Of a stretch of DNA of 27,645 nucleotides, positions 1-7,386 are shown piece after piece. Position 1 is the first letter of the stretch. Each line of letters opens with the position of its first letter. Position numbers and translations under genes: made by a program. Source of the stretch: an uncultured Eubacteriales bacterium (GTDB lineage Bacteria; Bacillota; Clostridia; Oscillospirales; Oscillospiraceae). The notes beneath the pieces are model-generated. The model searched no databases, was not told the DNA's origin, and worked only from the letters and a program-made list of their open reading frames with translations. The stretch is taken from NCBI GenBank assembly GCA_900548625.1, contig URLO01000031.1, forward strand, positions 1 to 27,645. Reading direction: 5' to 3'.

Positions 1-92
1 AATTAAGTATAGCATACAGCTATGAATTTTTCTATTGCGTTCCCCTGACTTCGGAATAGTGGCAGGGCTGGCTATCCATGTCTTGTGCTTCT

Positions 93-233
93 CTACCGTA
101 CATGAGCATTAGCGCCGGGGTTGTCGTTTCCGTAGCCTTCCAAGAGGTTGATGGCTCCCCAAATGCCGAGGCCGGCACCGAGGGCGATGACGAGGGTCTG
201 CAACACATCGACTGCGCTATTGAAGAAATCCAT
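93..233 (-). pseudogene. Maff2-like ICE membrane protein, C-terminally shortened
   Basis: This 46-residue ORF begins MDFFNSAVDVLQTLVIALGAG and continues through a hydrophobic segment into LLEGYGNDNPGA. From memory, that pattern matches the Maff2 family, small membrane proteins in the conjugation module of Tn1549-like ICEs, usually next to VirD4/TrbL-type genes. The family normally continues with a second hydrophobic segment to about 60-75 residues. Here the frame ends in a short unrelated tail (NAHVR, then TAG), so the second membrane segment is missing. No neighbouring conjugation gene is in view, which supports a remnant. Family assignment is by recognition of the N-terminal pattern only. 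Confidence 0.6.
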
Positions 234-672
234 ATTTTATGTGCCGGAATCGTTTCTTTATGGTTTTTACGATAGAAACCGCAAAGCCGGAATGAGCTGG
301 CCGCTGTGTGCGGCTGTCGATTCCGGCTTCTCCTTTCAAATTTTCGGTTGTGCTTTCCTCCGACTTTGCGTTTCGCTTGTATCTGCTGCACTGTCGGCGT
401 CCTCCCTTACGGAATGGGTGTCTGATCTATATATAAAAATCCGCCCGTTCAGGCGGATTCTGACGCAGAAGCGATTGGTTGCCCTGCTACTCATGGGTTC
501 AAGATATATCTCTACCATCAATACTTTTTTGAAAAAGTCCGTCCACTTTTCTGACTTTGTGCGTTATATAAATGAAACCACAGTATATATGATTATCAAC
601 ATGCCACCTATGGATTCGCTGTGGCGATTAAGGCGTTCACAGGTACAACAAACCAAGAAGGGAGAAAATATT
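234..672. other. Gene-free stretch upstream of the Maff2-like remnant
   Basis: No convincing gene is seen. The stretch holds a hairpin with perfect 10-bp arms at 284-293 and 320-329, and a terminator-like hairpin at 438-459. In the minus direction this is where the leader of the Maff2 gene and the end of an upstream conjugation gene would be expected. Open frames across it have no family-like sequence. Confidence 0.5.
430..459 (-). terminator. Rho-independent terminator (minus strand)
   Basis: Perfect 8-bp arms (AATCCGCC at 438-445, GGCGGATT at 452-459) enclose a 6-nt loop. On the minus strand they are followed by TTTATATATA, so the hairpin would stop transcription running leftward. No intact gene upstream of it (to the right) is visible. 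Confidence 0.6.
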
Positions 673-850
673 ATGTATCTGTTTTATAAAGCACAAGGCT
701 ATCGCACATTTCTTCGATATTGGTGCGGTTCTCAGATATGGAGGGGTTGCATCAAAATCGTTCATTTTGGCGCATGGATCGCACGGCAACAAATATGGGG
801 GCGGTTTATGTGCTTGTGTCTCTAAACAAAAGTTAAGAAAAGGAGGATAA
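673..850 (+). pseudogene. Small unrecognised ORF, possibly frameshifted
   Basis: An ATG at 673 follows GGGAG and opens a 50-codon frame (MYLFYKAQG...) that ends at 825. A second frame over the same bases has no start codon. It reads ...FFDIGAVLRYGG...GSHGNKYGGGLCACVSKQ and stops at 848-850, just before the next gene; its composition looks more protein-like than that of the first. A one-base frameshift near 700 would join the start to the second frame. The product is not recognised. It lies immediately upstream of a secreted peptidase remnant with a strong RBS, so the two may once have been co-transcribed. Confidence 0.3.
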
Positions 851-852
851 AT

Positions 853-1131
853 ATGTCTTATAGAAAAAAGTGTATATCCCTTATTTCCATCTTGCTCTGT
901 CTGATGCTGTTAACAACAACAGCGTTTGCAGCATGGTCATCGCTCGGAGTTGCATTAGTGCGTCAAGCCAAAACCCAATGGTGCTGGGCAGCTTCCCTTG
1001 AGATGTGTGCATCTTATTTGGGATATTCAGATTACGACCAATGGGATATTGTGCGGGATGTTATTCTCATTTATTGCTTCGCGCAGAAATATTTCCAGAA
1101 CGGCATGATGGCCGGTGGTATCAAGGGGTAA
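853..1131 (+). pseudogene. Chimera: secreted papain-like peptidase start fused to sugar ABC permease end
   Basis: The ORF has a strong AGGAGG site and encodes a clear signal peptide (residues 1-26, ending AFA). The following segment, VRQAKTQWCWAASLEM...YDQWDIV, is the N-terminal half of a C39-like/papain-like cysteine peptidase; WCWAAS carries the catalytic Cys. No catalytic His follows. After about residue 68 the sequence becomes VILIYCFAQKYFQNGMMAGGIKG and stops. That tail matches the conserved C-terminus of MalG-type carbohydrate ABC permeases (cytoplasmic Q-K/R-Y-F...G...AG..KG ending). The two parts are in frame at about 1053-1062, so this is a deletion or insertion scar and not a functional peptidase. 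Both part-assignments are by motif recognition. Confidence 0.65.
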
Positions 1132-1134
1132 ACC

Positions 1135-2901
1135 ATGCAAAGATTTGAAAGTTCTGCATTCCAGGCACATATATCCTGCCCGCGCACCGATGTGCAGCTT
1201 GTGCGTCACGGCGCAGTCCTGACGGTAAATCTGTCCTATCAGGGCGCATACGGAATGGGCGAGAAATATGACGCGCTGAATCAAAAAGGACGTGTCGTTG
1301 TCAATCAGGTGGAAGAAAAGTTCTGCTTCCAAGGTGAAAAAACATATTGCCCGACCCCGTTCTTCTGGACAGACAGCGGATTCGGTCTGTATGTTGACAC
1401 CTGCGAAACAACAACATTTCATTTTGACGAGAACTCTGTGACGATCGATCTGCCGGAATCCGCCCCCGTTGTGACCTTTTCTGGTGAACCGGCGCAAATT
1501 GTCAGCGCATATATGGAGCTGTTCGGAAAGGCTGTTCTGCCGCCTGAATGGGCGTTCGGCGTGTGGATTTCTGCAAATCGCTGGAATTGCCAGAAAGACG
1601 CGGAGCAGCAGATCGAGAACCTGAAAAAGCATGATTTTCCGGCAAGCATTCTGGTGCTGGAGGCATGGAGCGACGAAGCGACGTCTTATATCTGGAACGA
1701 GGCGAAATACCAACCGAAACCGGGCGGAGCTGCGCTCCAATATGACGATTTCGATTTTTCGGGTTCCCCATGGCCAGACCCCAAAGGCATGGCGGATGCG
1801 CTGCACAAAGCCGGGCTGCATCTTGTCCTCTGGCAGATTCCTGTCTACAAAAAGCAGGGGCCCGACGAGATTCTGAACGTACAGAACACGCTTGACCGCG
1901 AGGATGCTGTGCGGCGCGGCTTGTGTGTCCATCTCGCAGACGGAACACCCTATACCATCCCCGACGGACATTGGTTTTCCGGTTCTATGATCCCAGATTA
2001 TGCAAACCCGGAAACCGTTCGGACGTGGTTTGCCAAACGTCAATATCTTCTCGATATGGGCGTTGACGGCTTCAAAACCGATGGCGGCGAGTTCATCTAT
2101 CGCCCGGACGTGCGCTTTATGGATGGCAGCGACGGAAAATCCGGAAAGAATCGCTATGCACGGGACTATACCTGCGCATACCGCGATTTTATCGGTTCGC
2201 AGCGGGTTTTGTTCAGCAGAGCCGGATTCTCCGGGCAGCATACTGTCCCGATGCACTGGGGCGGCGATCAGCAGTCGCAGAACGCAGAACTGCGAAGCCA
2301 GCTTCACGCCGGACTGTCAGCCGCGGCATCCGGTATCCTGTTCTGGGGCTTTGATATTGCCGGGTTTGCAGGGCCGCTTCCGACACTGGATCTCTATCGC
2401 CGTGCAACACAGATGGCCTGCTTCTGCCCAATCATGCAATGGCATTCAGAGCCGGACGGCGGGCAGTTCAAGGAGCTGATGCCGGGCGGTGAGGGCAACA
2501 ACGAACGCAGCCCGTGGAATATGGCTGCCGCCTACAACGCGCCTGAATTTGTCGATGAGATGCGCTTCTGGCACAAGCTGCGTGAGCGGCTGCGCCCGTA
2601 TCTTTGGGAGACTGCGCAGGCGTGTGTGGCTGGCAATATGCCGATGATGCGGCCGCTGGCGTTCCTCTGGCCCGAAGATGAAGCGGCGCTCGCCTGCGAG
2701 GACGAGTATATGCTTGGCGATGCACTGCTCGCTGCGCCGCTTCTGGAAGAAAACGCAAAAACCAGACAAGTCTACTTGCCAGATGGTGAATGGATTGGAT
2801 TCTTTGATCGAAAACCGTACCAAGGCAAGCAGATGATTTGTACGGACTGCGACGGAAAGATCCCGGTTTTTATCCGAAGCGGATATGAAAAACAATTCTG
2901 A
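1135..2901 (+). CDS. Glycoside hydrolase family 31 alpha-glycosidase
   Basis: A 588-residue GH31 enzyme. A short N-terminal beta domain (MGEKYDALNQKG near residue 45) precedes the (beta/alpha)8 barrel. The nucleophile motif GVDGFKTDGGEF places the catalytic Asp at 316, and SRAGFSGQ...HWGGDQ places the acid/base Asp at 378, as in YicI-type enzymes. It has no signal peptide and is probably cytoplasmic, cleaving an alpha-linked oligosaccharide or alpha-xyloside/glucoside; the exact substrate cannot be read. The start at 1135 has AAGGGG upstream and directly follows the remnant C-terminus of a MalG-type permease. This suggests the usual operon order of ABC importer, GH31, beta-phosphoglucomutase. 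The enzyme is shorter than typical 650-770-residue GH31 proteins, but all barrel motifs are present. Confidence 0.88.
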   Translation: MQRFESSAFQAHISCPRTDVQLVRHGAVLTVNLSYQGAYGMGEKYDALNQKGRVVVNQVEEKFCFQGEKTYCPTPFFWTDSGFGLYVDTCETTTFHFDENSVTIDLPESAPVVTFSGEPAQIVSAYMELFGKAVLPPEWAFGVWISANRWNCQKDAEQQIENLKKHDFPASILVLEAWSDEATSYIWNEAKYQPKPGGAALQYDDFDFSGSPWPDPKGMADALHKAGLHLVLWQIPVYKKQGPDEILNVQNTLDREDAVRRGLCVHLADGTPYTIPDGHWFSGSMIPDYANPETVRTWFAKRQYLLDMGVDGFKTDGGEFIYRPDVRFMDGSDGKSGKNRYARDYTCAYRDFIGSQRVLFSRAGFSGQHTVPMHWGGDQQSQNAELRSQLHAGLSAAASGILFWGFDIAGFAGPLPTLDLYRRATQMACFCPIMQWHSEPDGGQFKELMPGGEGNNERSPWNMAAAYNAPEFVDEMRFWHKLRERLRPYLWETAQACVAGNMPMMRPLAFLWPEDEAALACEDEYMLGDALLAAPLLEENAKTRQVYLPDGEWIGFFDRKPYQGKQMICTDCDGKIPVFIRSGYEKQF

Positions 2902-2912
2902 AAGGACGTGCC

Positions 2913-2929
2913 GGAGCTGATTCAGCTCC
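2913..2929. repeat. Short perfect inverted repeat between GH31 and pgmB
   Basis: 8-bp arms (2913-2920, 2922-2929) are separated by one base in the 44-bp gap. There is no T-run, so it is not a terminator. It may affect translation of pgmB, which lacks a good ribosome binding site, or mRNA processing. Confidence 0.4.
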
Positions 2930-2945
2930 AGCATTTGCTAAAATT

Positions 2946-3587
2946 ATGAGAAGATTTACTGCATATATTTTTGATTTGGATGGTGTGCTTTACCATACCG
3001 ACAAATTCCATTTTGCGGCGTGGGCTGCGCTGGCAAAGAAACTTGATCTTCCGTTTGATGCGTCTGTCAATGACCAGCTGCGCGGTGTCAGCCGTATGGA
3101 GAGTCTTGACATTGTCTTGGGTGAGAAGAAAGACGCTTTTACTGCGGAGCAAAAGAAGTCGTTTGCAGATGAGAAGAATGCAATTTATCGCGGCTATCTG
3201 CAAACTATGACACCAGCCGATCTGGACGAAGATGTGCGCAGCACACTTCTGAAGCTGCGTGCGGATGGTCATAAACTGGCCGTGGGGTCGTCCAGCAAGA
3301 ACGCTCCGCTGATCCTGGAGCGCATTGGGCTTGGCGGCTTTTTCGATGCAGTTGCCGACGGAACACAGATCACCCACTCCAAGCCAGACCCTGAGGTGTT
3401 CCTTTTGGCGGCAAAGCTCCTTGGCGTAAAGCCGGATGCTGCGCTCGTTGTGGAGGACGCAGAAGCTGGCATACAGGCGGCAAAGGCCGGTGGTTTCTGC
3501 GCTGCGGGCATCGGTCCCGCGGCAAATTCCTTGCTTGCGGATTTCCGTTTGCAAAAGCTTTCCGACCTGCTGAAAACACCTGCGTAA
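2946..3587 (+). CDS. pgmB: Beta-phosphoglucomutase (HAD superfamily)
   Basis: A 213-residue HAD hydrolase of the beta-PGM subgroup, which interconverts beta-glucose-1-phosphate and glucose-6-phosphate in the cytoplasm. The motif FDLDGVL gives the phosphorylated Asp10 and acid/base Asp12. A helical cap follows with RGVSR (Arg46). VGSSSKNA (about 113-120) is motif II, KPDPEVF has Lys146, and VVEDAEAGIQAAKAG gives the Mg-binding Glu170/Asp171. Length and spacing match Lactococcus beta-PGM closely. It lies 44 bp after GH31 in the same direction. beta-PGM genes normally accompany enzymes for maltose, trehalose, kojibiose or nigerose-type sugars, so the pair likely feeds an alpha-glucoside into glycolysis. 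No good RBS is seen before the ATG. Confidence 0.88.
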   Translation: MRRFTAYIFDLDGVLYHTDKFHFAAWAALAKKLDLPFDASVNDQLRGVSRMESLDIVLGEKKDAFTAEQKKSFADEKNAIYRGYLQTMTPADLDEDVRSTLLKLRADGHKLAVGSSSKNAPLILERIGLGGFFDAVADGTQITHSKPDPEVFLLAAKLLGVKPDAALVVEDAEAGIQAAKAGGFCAAGIGPAANSLLADFRLQKLSDLLKTPA

Positions 3588-3619
3588 AAGGACTGAATTT
3601 TGCTCCGCTATAGACAAAG

Positions 3620-3660
3620 AATACGCTGCCGACAGCTTGCCGGCAGTGTATTTTCATTTT
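3620..3660 (+). terminator. Terminator after pgmB
   Basis: A 12-bp stem (3620-3631 with 3641-3652, one G-T pair) is followed by TTCATTTTTTC. It ends the sugar operon. The opposite-strand gene ends inside it, so it may work in both directions. Confidence 0.8.
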
Positions 3661-4475
3661 TTCGAGTCTCGGAGCCACTGCTGGAACTCCTCCAGCGAGA
3701 TGATCTCGCGGTCGCACTTCTTCTTTTCTTCTCTGGCCCGCTCGCTCCACGCATAGAACTGCTCGTCGGTGACGCGCCCGGCTTTGATCCACGCGAAGCG
3801 CTTTTTGTACTCCTTGCGGTACGCCTTGAAAATCGGGTCGTCGGTCTGCTTTTTCGTCCACTGCCGGAACGCGCCGATCTCGCGGCAGCGCTGCTCACCG
3901 TACTTCACGGGGCGCTCGCAGTACTCCGCGCTCACGCGACCGGTCTGCGGGAACCAGCGGCCGCAGTTCTTGCAGCGGCGCACGGTCACGCCGCGCTCAA
4001 CGCAGCTTCGCAGCGAATAGTCAATCATGTCCCGCACGGCGGACGAGTACAAAACAGGCGCGCGGCGGCCCGGCTCGACCGGCTCAAAACTCAGCGGGAT
4101 CGGCTCAAATCGGAACAGTTCCGGATTTCTCGGCTGGTCGTAATGATAGTTTTTCGCCGCCTGTTTCTGCGGTTCACGCCCGGCGGAATCCACGTCCAGC
4201 ACACATTCCAAAAACTTCTCGACCTGCTTCCTTGTCTCTGAAAACTGCTTGATGAACTCCTTTAAATCCAAAGCAATCGCCTGAATTTCCGCTTGATCGA
4301 AGCCATTTACGGAAATGCAGCGCGTATATAAAAGGCGGAAGTAGATGTGCTTCTCGGCCAGTACACCGAGCTCCACCATCGCGGCTGTATACGCTTCATG
4401 GTCGCGGCTTTCGACAAAGCGCTCCCAATTCACGCTGATGCGTTCCAGCATCGGCGTGATTTCTTTTTCGTCCAA
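3654..4475 (-). CDS. DUF6076 domain-containing protein
   Basis: A 273-residue protein resembling DUF6076 proteins, which are common in gut Firmicutes. It has an all-helical N-terminal half and a linker FEPIPLSFEPVEPG. A zinc-binding segment follows, CKNCGRWFPQTGRVSAEYC...GEQRC (about residues 168-198), and then a charged helical tail KRFAWIKAGRV...FYAWSERAREEKKKCDRE. Function is unknown. The frame opens with a TTG at 4475 without a clear RBS. A better start (ATG near 4532 after AAGGTG) lies in another frame and reads MWYTKMYFYGRKSS. A one-base frameshift at about 4490-4500 would join it to LTFQKLDEKE of this frame, so the 5' end may be damaged. It is transcribed convergently with pgmB. Confidence 0.7.
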   Translation of the reverse strand: MDEKEITPMLERISVNWERFVESRDHEAYTAAMVELGVLAEKHIYFRLLYTRCISVNGFDQAEIQAIALDLKEFIKQFSETRKQVEKFLECVLDVDSAGREPQKQAAKNYHYDQPRNPELFRFEPIPLSFEPVEPGRRAPVLYSSAVRDMIDYSLRSCVERGVTVRRCKNCGRWFPQTGRVSAEYCERPVKYGEQRCREIGAFRQWTKKQTDDPIFKAYRKEYKKRFAWIKAGRVTDEQFYAWSERAREEKKKCDREIISLEEFQQWLRDSKK

Positions 4476-4886
4476 TTTCTGAAATGTCAGACGACTTTCT
4501 GCCGTAGAAATACATCTTTGTATACCACATGGTTGTCACCTTAATAATGGCCGATGATGTAGCAACACAAATCAGCCAAAAAGCCGTCCGGCTGCTGCAA
4601 CAGTCGGACGGCGCGCCGCGTTTCGGAAAATACGGACTGCAACTGTGTTTAGTTCAGGGTGTATCTGAAAGCCGCCAACGCGCCAGACAGCGGGTCTTTT
4701 CGCGCTGAGCTACGTCATTTTTCCTTGAAATACGAAAAGTATTCCTGCGGGAAAATGTCTTGCCCAGCACGAAAATCCCTCGCCGCTGGACACGCCGTCG
4801 GCTTCCAGATGCACCCTGACAGAGAGACCTCCGAAACGCAAGTTTTTCTCTGGTATTTCTAAAATTAGTTGGAGGTAAAAAAGACT
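4476..4886. other. Stretch without a supported gene
   Basis: No credible gene is seen on either strand. It holds a possible displaced 5' end of the DUF6076 gene (about 4490-4532, minus) and a minus-strand terminator at 4578-4612. A 67-codon plus-strand frame (4659-4862) has no family-like features. A GGAGG at 4871-4875 serves the next gene. Confidence 0.4.
4578..4612 (-). terminator. Minus-strand terminator hairpin
   Basis: Perfect 8-bp arms (4583-4590, 4605-4612) are followed on the minus strand by TTTTTGG. The gene it would serve, to the right, is no longer present, which fits a deletion in this area. Confidence 0.55.
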
Positions 4887-5102
4887 TTGAACACATCAAG
4901 CATCAAGAATTTTGACGAGCTGCCGCTGTTTCTCAACGCGCAGCTTGTCTCCCGCACGCTGGGCGTATCGCCGTCGAGCGCCTACGAGCTTCTGCACGAG
5001 GACGGTTTCCCACCGCTGCGGATCGGCAGCTGGCTTGTCGTACCGAAGGAGCAGTTCCGTCTCTGGGTGGAGCGGCAGACCGGAGGCGCACATGAAGAAT
5101 AA
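4887..5102 (+). CDS. Helix-turn-helix (excisionase-like) protein
   Basis: A 71-residue MerR/excisionase-type HTH protein. FLNAQLVSRTLGVSPSSAYELLHEDGFPPLRIGSWLVVPKEQFRLWVERQ is the winged-helix core typical of the DNA-binding protein family HTH_17. It probably binds DNA near the transfer or replication genes of the element. A TTG at 4887 lies 11 nt after GGAGG and is preferred over the TTG at 4869, which overlaps that RBS. The last codons overlap the next gene (ATG at 5092), which indicates translational coupling, as in Tn1549-type ICE replication modules. Confidence 0.72.
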   Translation: MNTSSIKNFDELPLFLNAQLVSRTLGVSPSSAYELLHEDGFPPLRIGSWLVVPKEQFRLWVERQTGGAHEE

Positions 5103-5232
5103 ATACTATACCTCGCGCGATCCAATCAAAAACTACTTTCCTCTGCCGAATGAGGTTTTCGCCCTCGGCCTCTCGCCGGGCGCATTGGCTGTCTACAGCT
5201 ACCTGATGTACATCGAGGATCGGACGACGTAA
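5092..5232 (+). pseudogene. Truncated ICE replication-initiator-like HTH protein
   Basis: The 46 residues begin MKNKYYTSRDPIKNYFPLPNEVF and run through ALGLSPGALAVYSYLMYIEDRTT. This is the conserved N-terminus of the replication-initiator/helix-turn-helix proteins of Tn1549-like elements, which continue for a further 80-100 residues with the winged-helix body. Here the frame stops right after DRTT, where the sequence changes into the linker of a ParB-like protein. It overlaps the preceding HTH gene by 11 bp. The truncation point at about 5228 is a deletion junction. Confidence 0.7.
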
Positions 5233-5614
5233 GCTACCCACGAAAAAGGACAAGGCCGCCAAGCCCGGCAGAGGCCGTCCGTCCAAGGATAGCAAGGCCT
5301 CTCCCGATAAGGCCAAGCCGCCCAAACCTCGGGACAAAAAGTCCCAAAGCAAGCCCGCCCCGGAGAAGCCTGCCGTGGATAAGGGCGGCGCTCCCGCTGG
5401 CACGGAGGTCACGCCGGAGCCGTCTGCGCCCCGTGACGCTACCCGCGCCGAAAAAGAGGAGATCGTCTATCTCAATTTGGTAGACCTTCATCCGTTCAAA
5501 AATCATCCCTTTGGTGTCCGGAACGATGCGGAAATGCAGGGGCTTGTGGAGTCGGCCAAGGCGGCGGGTGTCAATCAGCCCGCGCTGGTGCGTCCCCGTG
5601 AGGATAATGGCTAT
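5231..5614 (+). pseudogene. parB-like gene fragment, truncated at both ends
   Basis: Read in the frame starting at 5231, the sequence gives a Lys/Pro/Ala-rich linker (KLPTKKDKAAKPGRGRPSK...). Then comes the start of a ParB/Spo0J N-terminal domain: EEIVYLNLVDLHPFKNHPFGVRNDAEM, LVESAKAAGVNQPALVRPRED, NGY. ParB proteins continue with the GHRRxxA motif and an HTH domain. Both are missing, because after NGYF (about 5614) the frame runs into unrelated sequence. The 5' end is also missing, lost at the junction with the replication-initiator fragment. The original element probably had a rep-parA-parB order, and an internal deletion removed the middle. Confidence 0.75.
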
Positions 5615-5934
5615 TTTGCACCTATCTGCTATTTATTTGAAAGGTTTCCATGCATCCGGAAGAAATTGTGCATTACATAAGAATCGTGAAAAACGAAAAG
5701 TCCGTATTATACCTGACCCACAAAATCATCTGTGGAAGACAGCGTCTGTATGCTTTGCGTCTGTGAATAGCAAATTATCTGCACAGCATGAGAGAAGGGA
5801 TGCCTCAAAAAATGCGTTGCTGTAAACAAAGAATAGCGTTTTGAGAAAAATAGAGCGAAAAATAACTGCGCCGCCTGCCGGAATTGCTCCGGCAGGCGGC
5901 GAAACTTATTTTCCGGCGCTTTCCGCTCCAAAAT
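5615..5934. other. Stretch between parB fragment and IS3 element
   Basis: No recognised gene is present. A 38-codon frame at 5650-5766 (MHPEEIVHYIRIVKNEKS... ending RQRLYALRL) follows GAAAGG and looks protein-like. It may be a short fragment of a larger gene; its family is not recognised. A strong hairpin (5870-5900) lies near the right end. Confidence 0.35.
5870..5900 (-). terminator. Strong hairpin, probable terminator
   Basis: Perfect 13-bp GC-rich arms (5870-5882 and 5888-5900) enclose a 5-nt loop. The minus-strand flank GCAGTTATTTTTC is T-rich. The plus-strand flank GAAACTTATTTT is weaker. Confidence 0.55.
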
Positions 5935-5972
5935 TAAACTGTACCCCAGGAAGTGGACAAGGAAATGACCCA
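5935..5972 (+). repeat. IS3 left terminal inverted repeat
   Basis: Pairs with the right end: TAAACTG, then CCCCA and GGACAA blocks, then TGACCCA, are shared in order with small gaps. Confidence 0.75.
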
Positions 5973-6020
5973 TAGCGGCATGAACTATGGTATACTGAAG
6001 GCAGGAAGAAGGAGACGGCT

Positions 6021-6458
6021 ATGGGAACAAGGAAAAAATTCAGCGCGGCGGAACAGGAGCTTCTGCGCGCAAATCCGTACACGGAGAAGGTCACGGAAAA
6101 TCAGATTTCGTTCACGCCAGCGTTCAAGGAAGCCTTCTGGCGGCTGAGTGTGGAGGGATGCACCGGGAACATGGCGCTGCGGAAGCTGGGCTACGATCCG
6201 GAGCTGCTCGGCTTTGAGCGCGTCCACAACATCACAAAGCGCATCCGCCGCGCGGGTAAATCACCGGAGGGCATCCAGCCTGCGCCAAAATCCCGGATGC
6301 GAATCAGCAGGGAGCAGTTCGGCGCGGCAGAGCTGGAATGAATGTCCCGCCGGGAGAGTGAGCGCCGGATGCAGCAGGAAATCGTGTATCTTCAGCAGCA
6401 GATGGCGTTTTTTAAAAAACTTATGCGGCAGCCGGAAAGCGCGGATTCGGATACCTGA
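6021..6458 (+). pseudogene. IS3 orfA (HTH protein) with premature stop
   Basis: The start ATG has an AAGGAG site 8 nt upstream. Residues 1-106 (MGTRKKFSAAEQELLRANPYT...) form the DNA-binding half of IS3-type OrfA. A TGA at 6339-6341 then interrupts the frame. Directly after it the same frame continues MSRRESERRMQQEIVYLQQQMAFFKKLMRQ, the leucine-zipper/coiled-coil end expected of OrfA, and stops at 6456-6458. The full-length protein would be 145 residues, the normal size. The ATG just after the TGA might allow weak reinitiation. A point mutation is the simplest explanation. Confidence 0.75.
6408..6420 (+). other. Putative -1 ribosomal frameshift site (orfA/orfB)
   Basis: A T6A6C run lies near the 3' end of orfA. 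A -1 slip on the A-run leads into KTYAAAGKRGFGYLSMEDSS, which is continuous with OrfB. This is how IS3 elements normally make the OrfAB transposase. The identity of the exact slippery codon pair is inferred. Confidence 0.55.
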
Positions 6459-6460
6459 GC

Positions 6461-7381
6461 ATGGAAGATAGCAGCTTCAAATTCGGCATCATCCGAGACA
6501 CAAGCATGGAAAAATCGAACATTCTCACAATATCCGAGCTGTGTGAGATCGCGGGCGTTTCCCGTTCCGGCTATTACGCGTGGCTTTCCTCCGAGCAGAA
6601 GCGAGCCGCGCGGGAGGCACAGGATGCTGCGGGTTTCCAGCAGATTCTGGAGGCTTACCGGTTTCGTTGTTACGCCAAAGGCGTGCGCGGCATCCATATG
6701 CGGCTGCTGTATACCGGCATCCAGATGAACGGAAAGAAGATCCGGCGGCTGATGAAAAAATTCGGTCTTGTCTGTCCAATCCGCAAGGCAAATCCATACC
6801 GGCGGATGCAGAAGGCGATCCGGACGAACAACACGGCGGAAAACCTTGTGAAGCGGGAGTTTGAGATGCACGGATCGCGAAGCATCCTGCTGACGGATAT
6901 CACCTATATTCCGCTGAACGGCGCGTTCTGCTATCTCTCCACGATTCTGGACGGATGCACGAAGCAGGTCCTTTCCTATGTGCTGAGCGAGTCTCTGGAG
7001 GTGGATTTTGTGCTGGAAACGGTACAGAAAATGGTACGTCAGCATGGAATTTCGCTAAAAAAAGAGACAATCCTGCACAGCGACCAGGGCTGCCATTACA
7101 CCTGCATCAAGTTCATTCAGCTCGTGAAAAACAGTAGCCTGCGGCAGTCAATGTCGCGGAAGGGAAATTGCTGGGACAACGCGCCGCAGGAGAGCTTTTT
7201 CGGACATATGAAGGACGAGCTGGCGGAGAAGATTCCAAACTGGACGTGCTTTGCGGATGTGCAGCGGTCAATCGACGACTGGATGGACTACTATAACAAC
7301 GACAGATACCAGTGGGATCTGGCAAAGCTCTCGCCGAACGAGTATTACCAGTACCTGACAACCGGCAGCTATCCATGCTAG
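6461..7381 (+). CDS. IS3-family transposase OrfB (DDE integrase core)
   Basis: A 306-residue rve-type catalytic subunit. An HTH_21-like region (CYAKGVRGIHMRLLYTGIQMNGKKIRRLMKKFGL) precedes the DDE core. The first Asp is in LLTDITYIP, the second in LHSDQGCHYT, and the Glu is in NAPQESFFGHMKDE. It ends with the typical DWMDYYNNDRYQWDLAKLSPNEYY tail. It appears intact and is in the -1 frame relative to orfA. It could be made alone from the ATG at 6461, but IS3 transposition needs the OrfAB fusion, which the stop in orfA should block. Confidence 0.92.
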   Translation: MEDSSFKFGIIRDTSMEKSNILTISELCEIAGVSRSGYYAWLSSEQKRAAREAQDAAGFQQILEAYRFRCYAKGVRGIHMRLLYTGIQMNGKKIRRLMKKFGLVCPIRKANPYRRMQKAIRTNNTAENLVKREFEMHGSRSILLTDITYIPLNGAFCYLSTILDGCTKQVLSYVLSESLEVDFVLETVQKMVRQHGISLKKETILHSDQGCHYTCIKFIQLVKNSSLRQSMSRKGNCWDNAPQESFFGHMKDELAEKIPNWTCFADVQRSIDDWMDYYNNDRYQWDLAKLSPNEYYQYLTTGSYPC

Positions 7382-7386
7382 CGGAA

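Noticed and set aside
1027..2307. A 426-codon minus-strand frame over the GH31 gene
   Set aside because: Antisense to a gene with clear catalytic motifs; no coding features of its own.
6339..6341. TGA in orfA as a sign of UGA recoding
   Set aside because: Other genes in the window use TGA as a normal stop (for example GH31 and DUF6076), so recoding is unlikely; a nonsense mutation is simpler.
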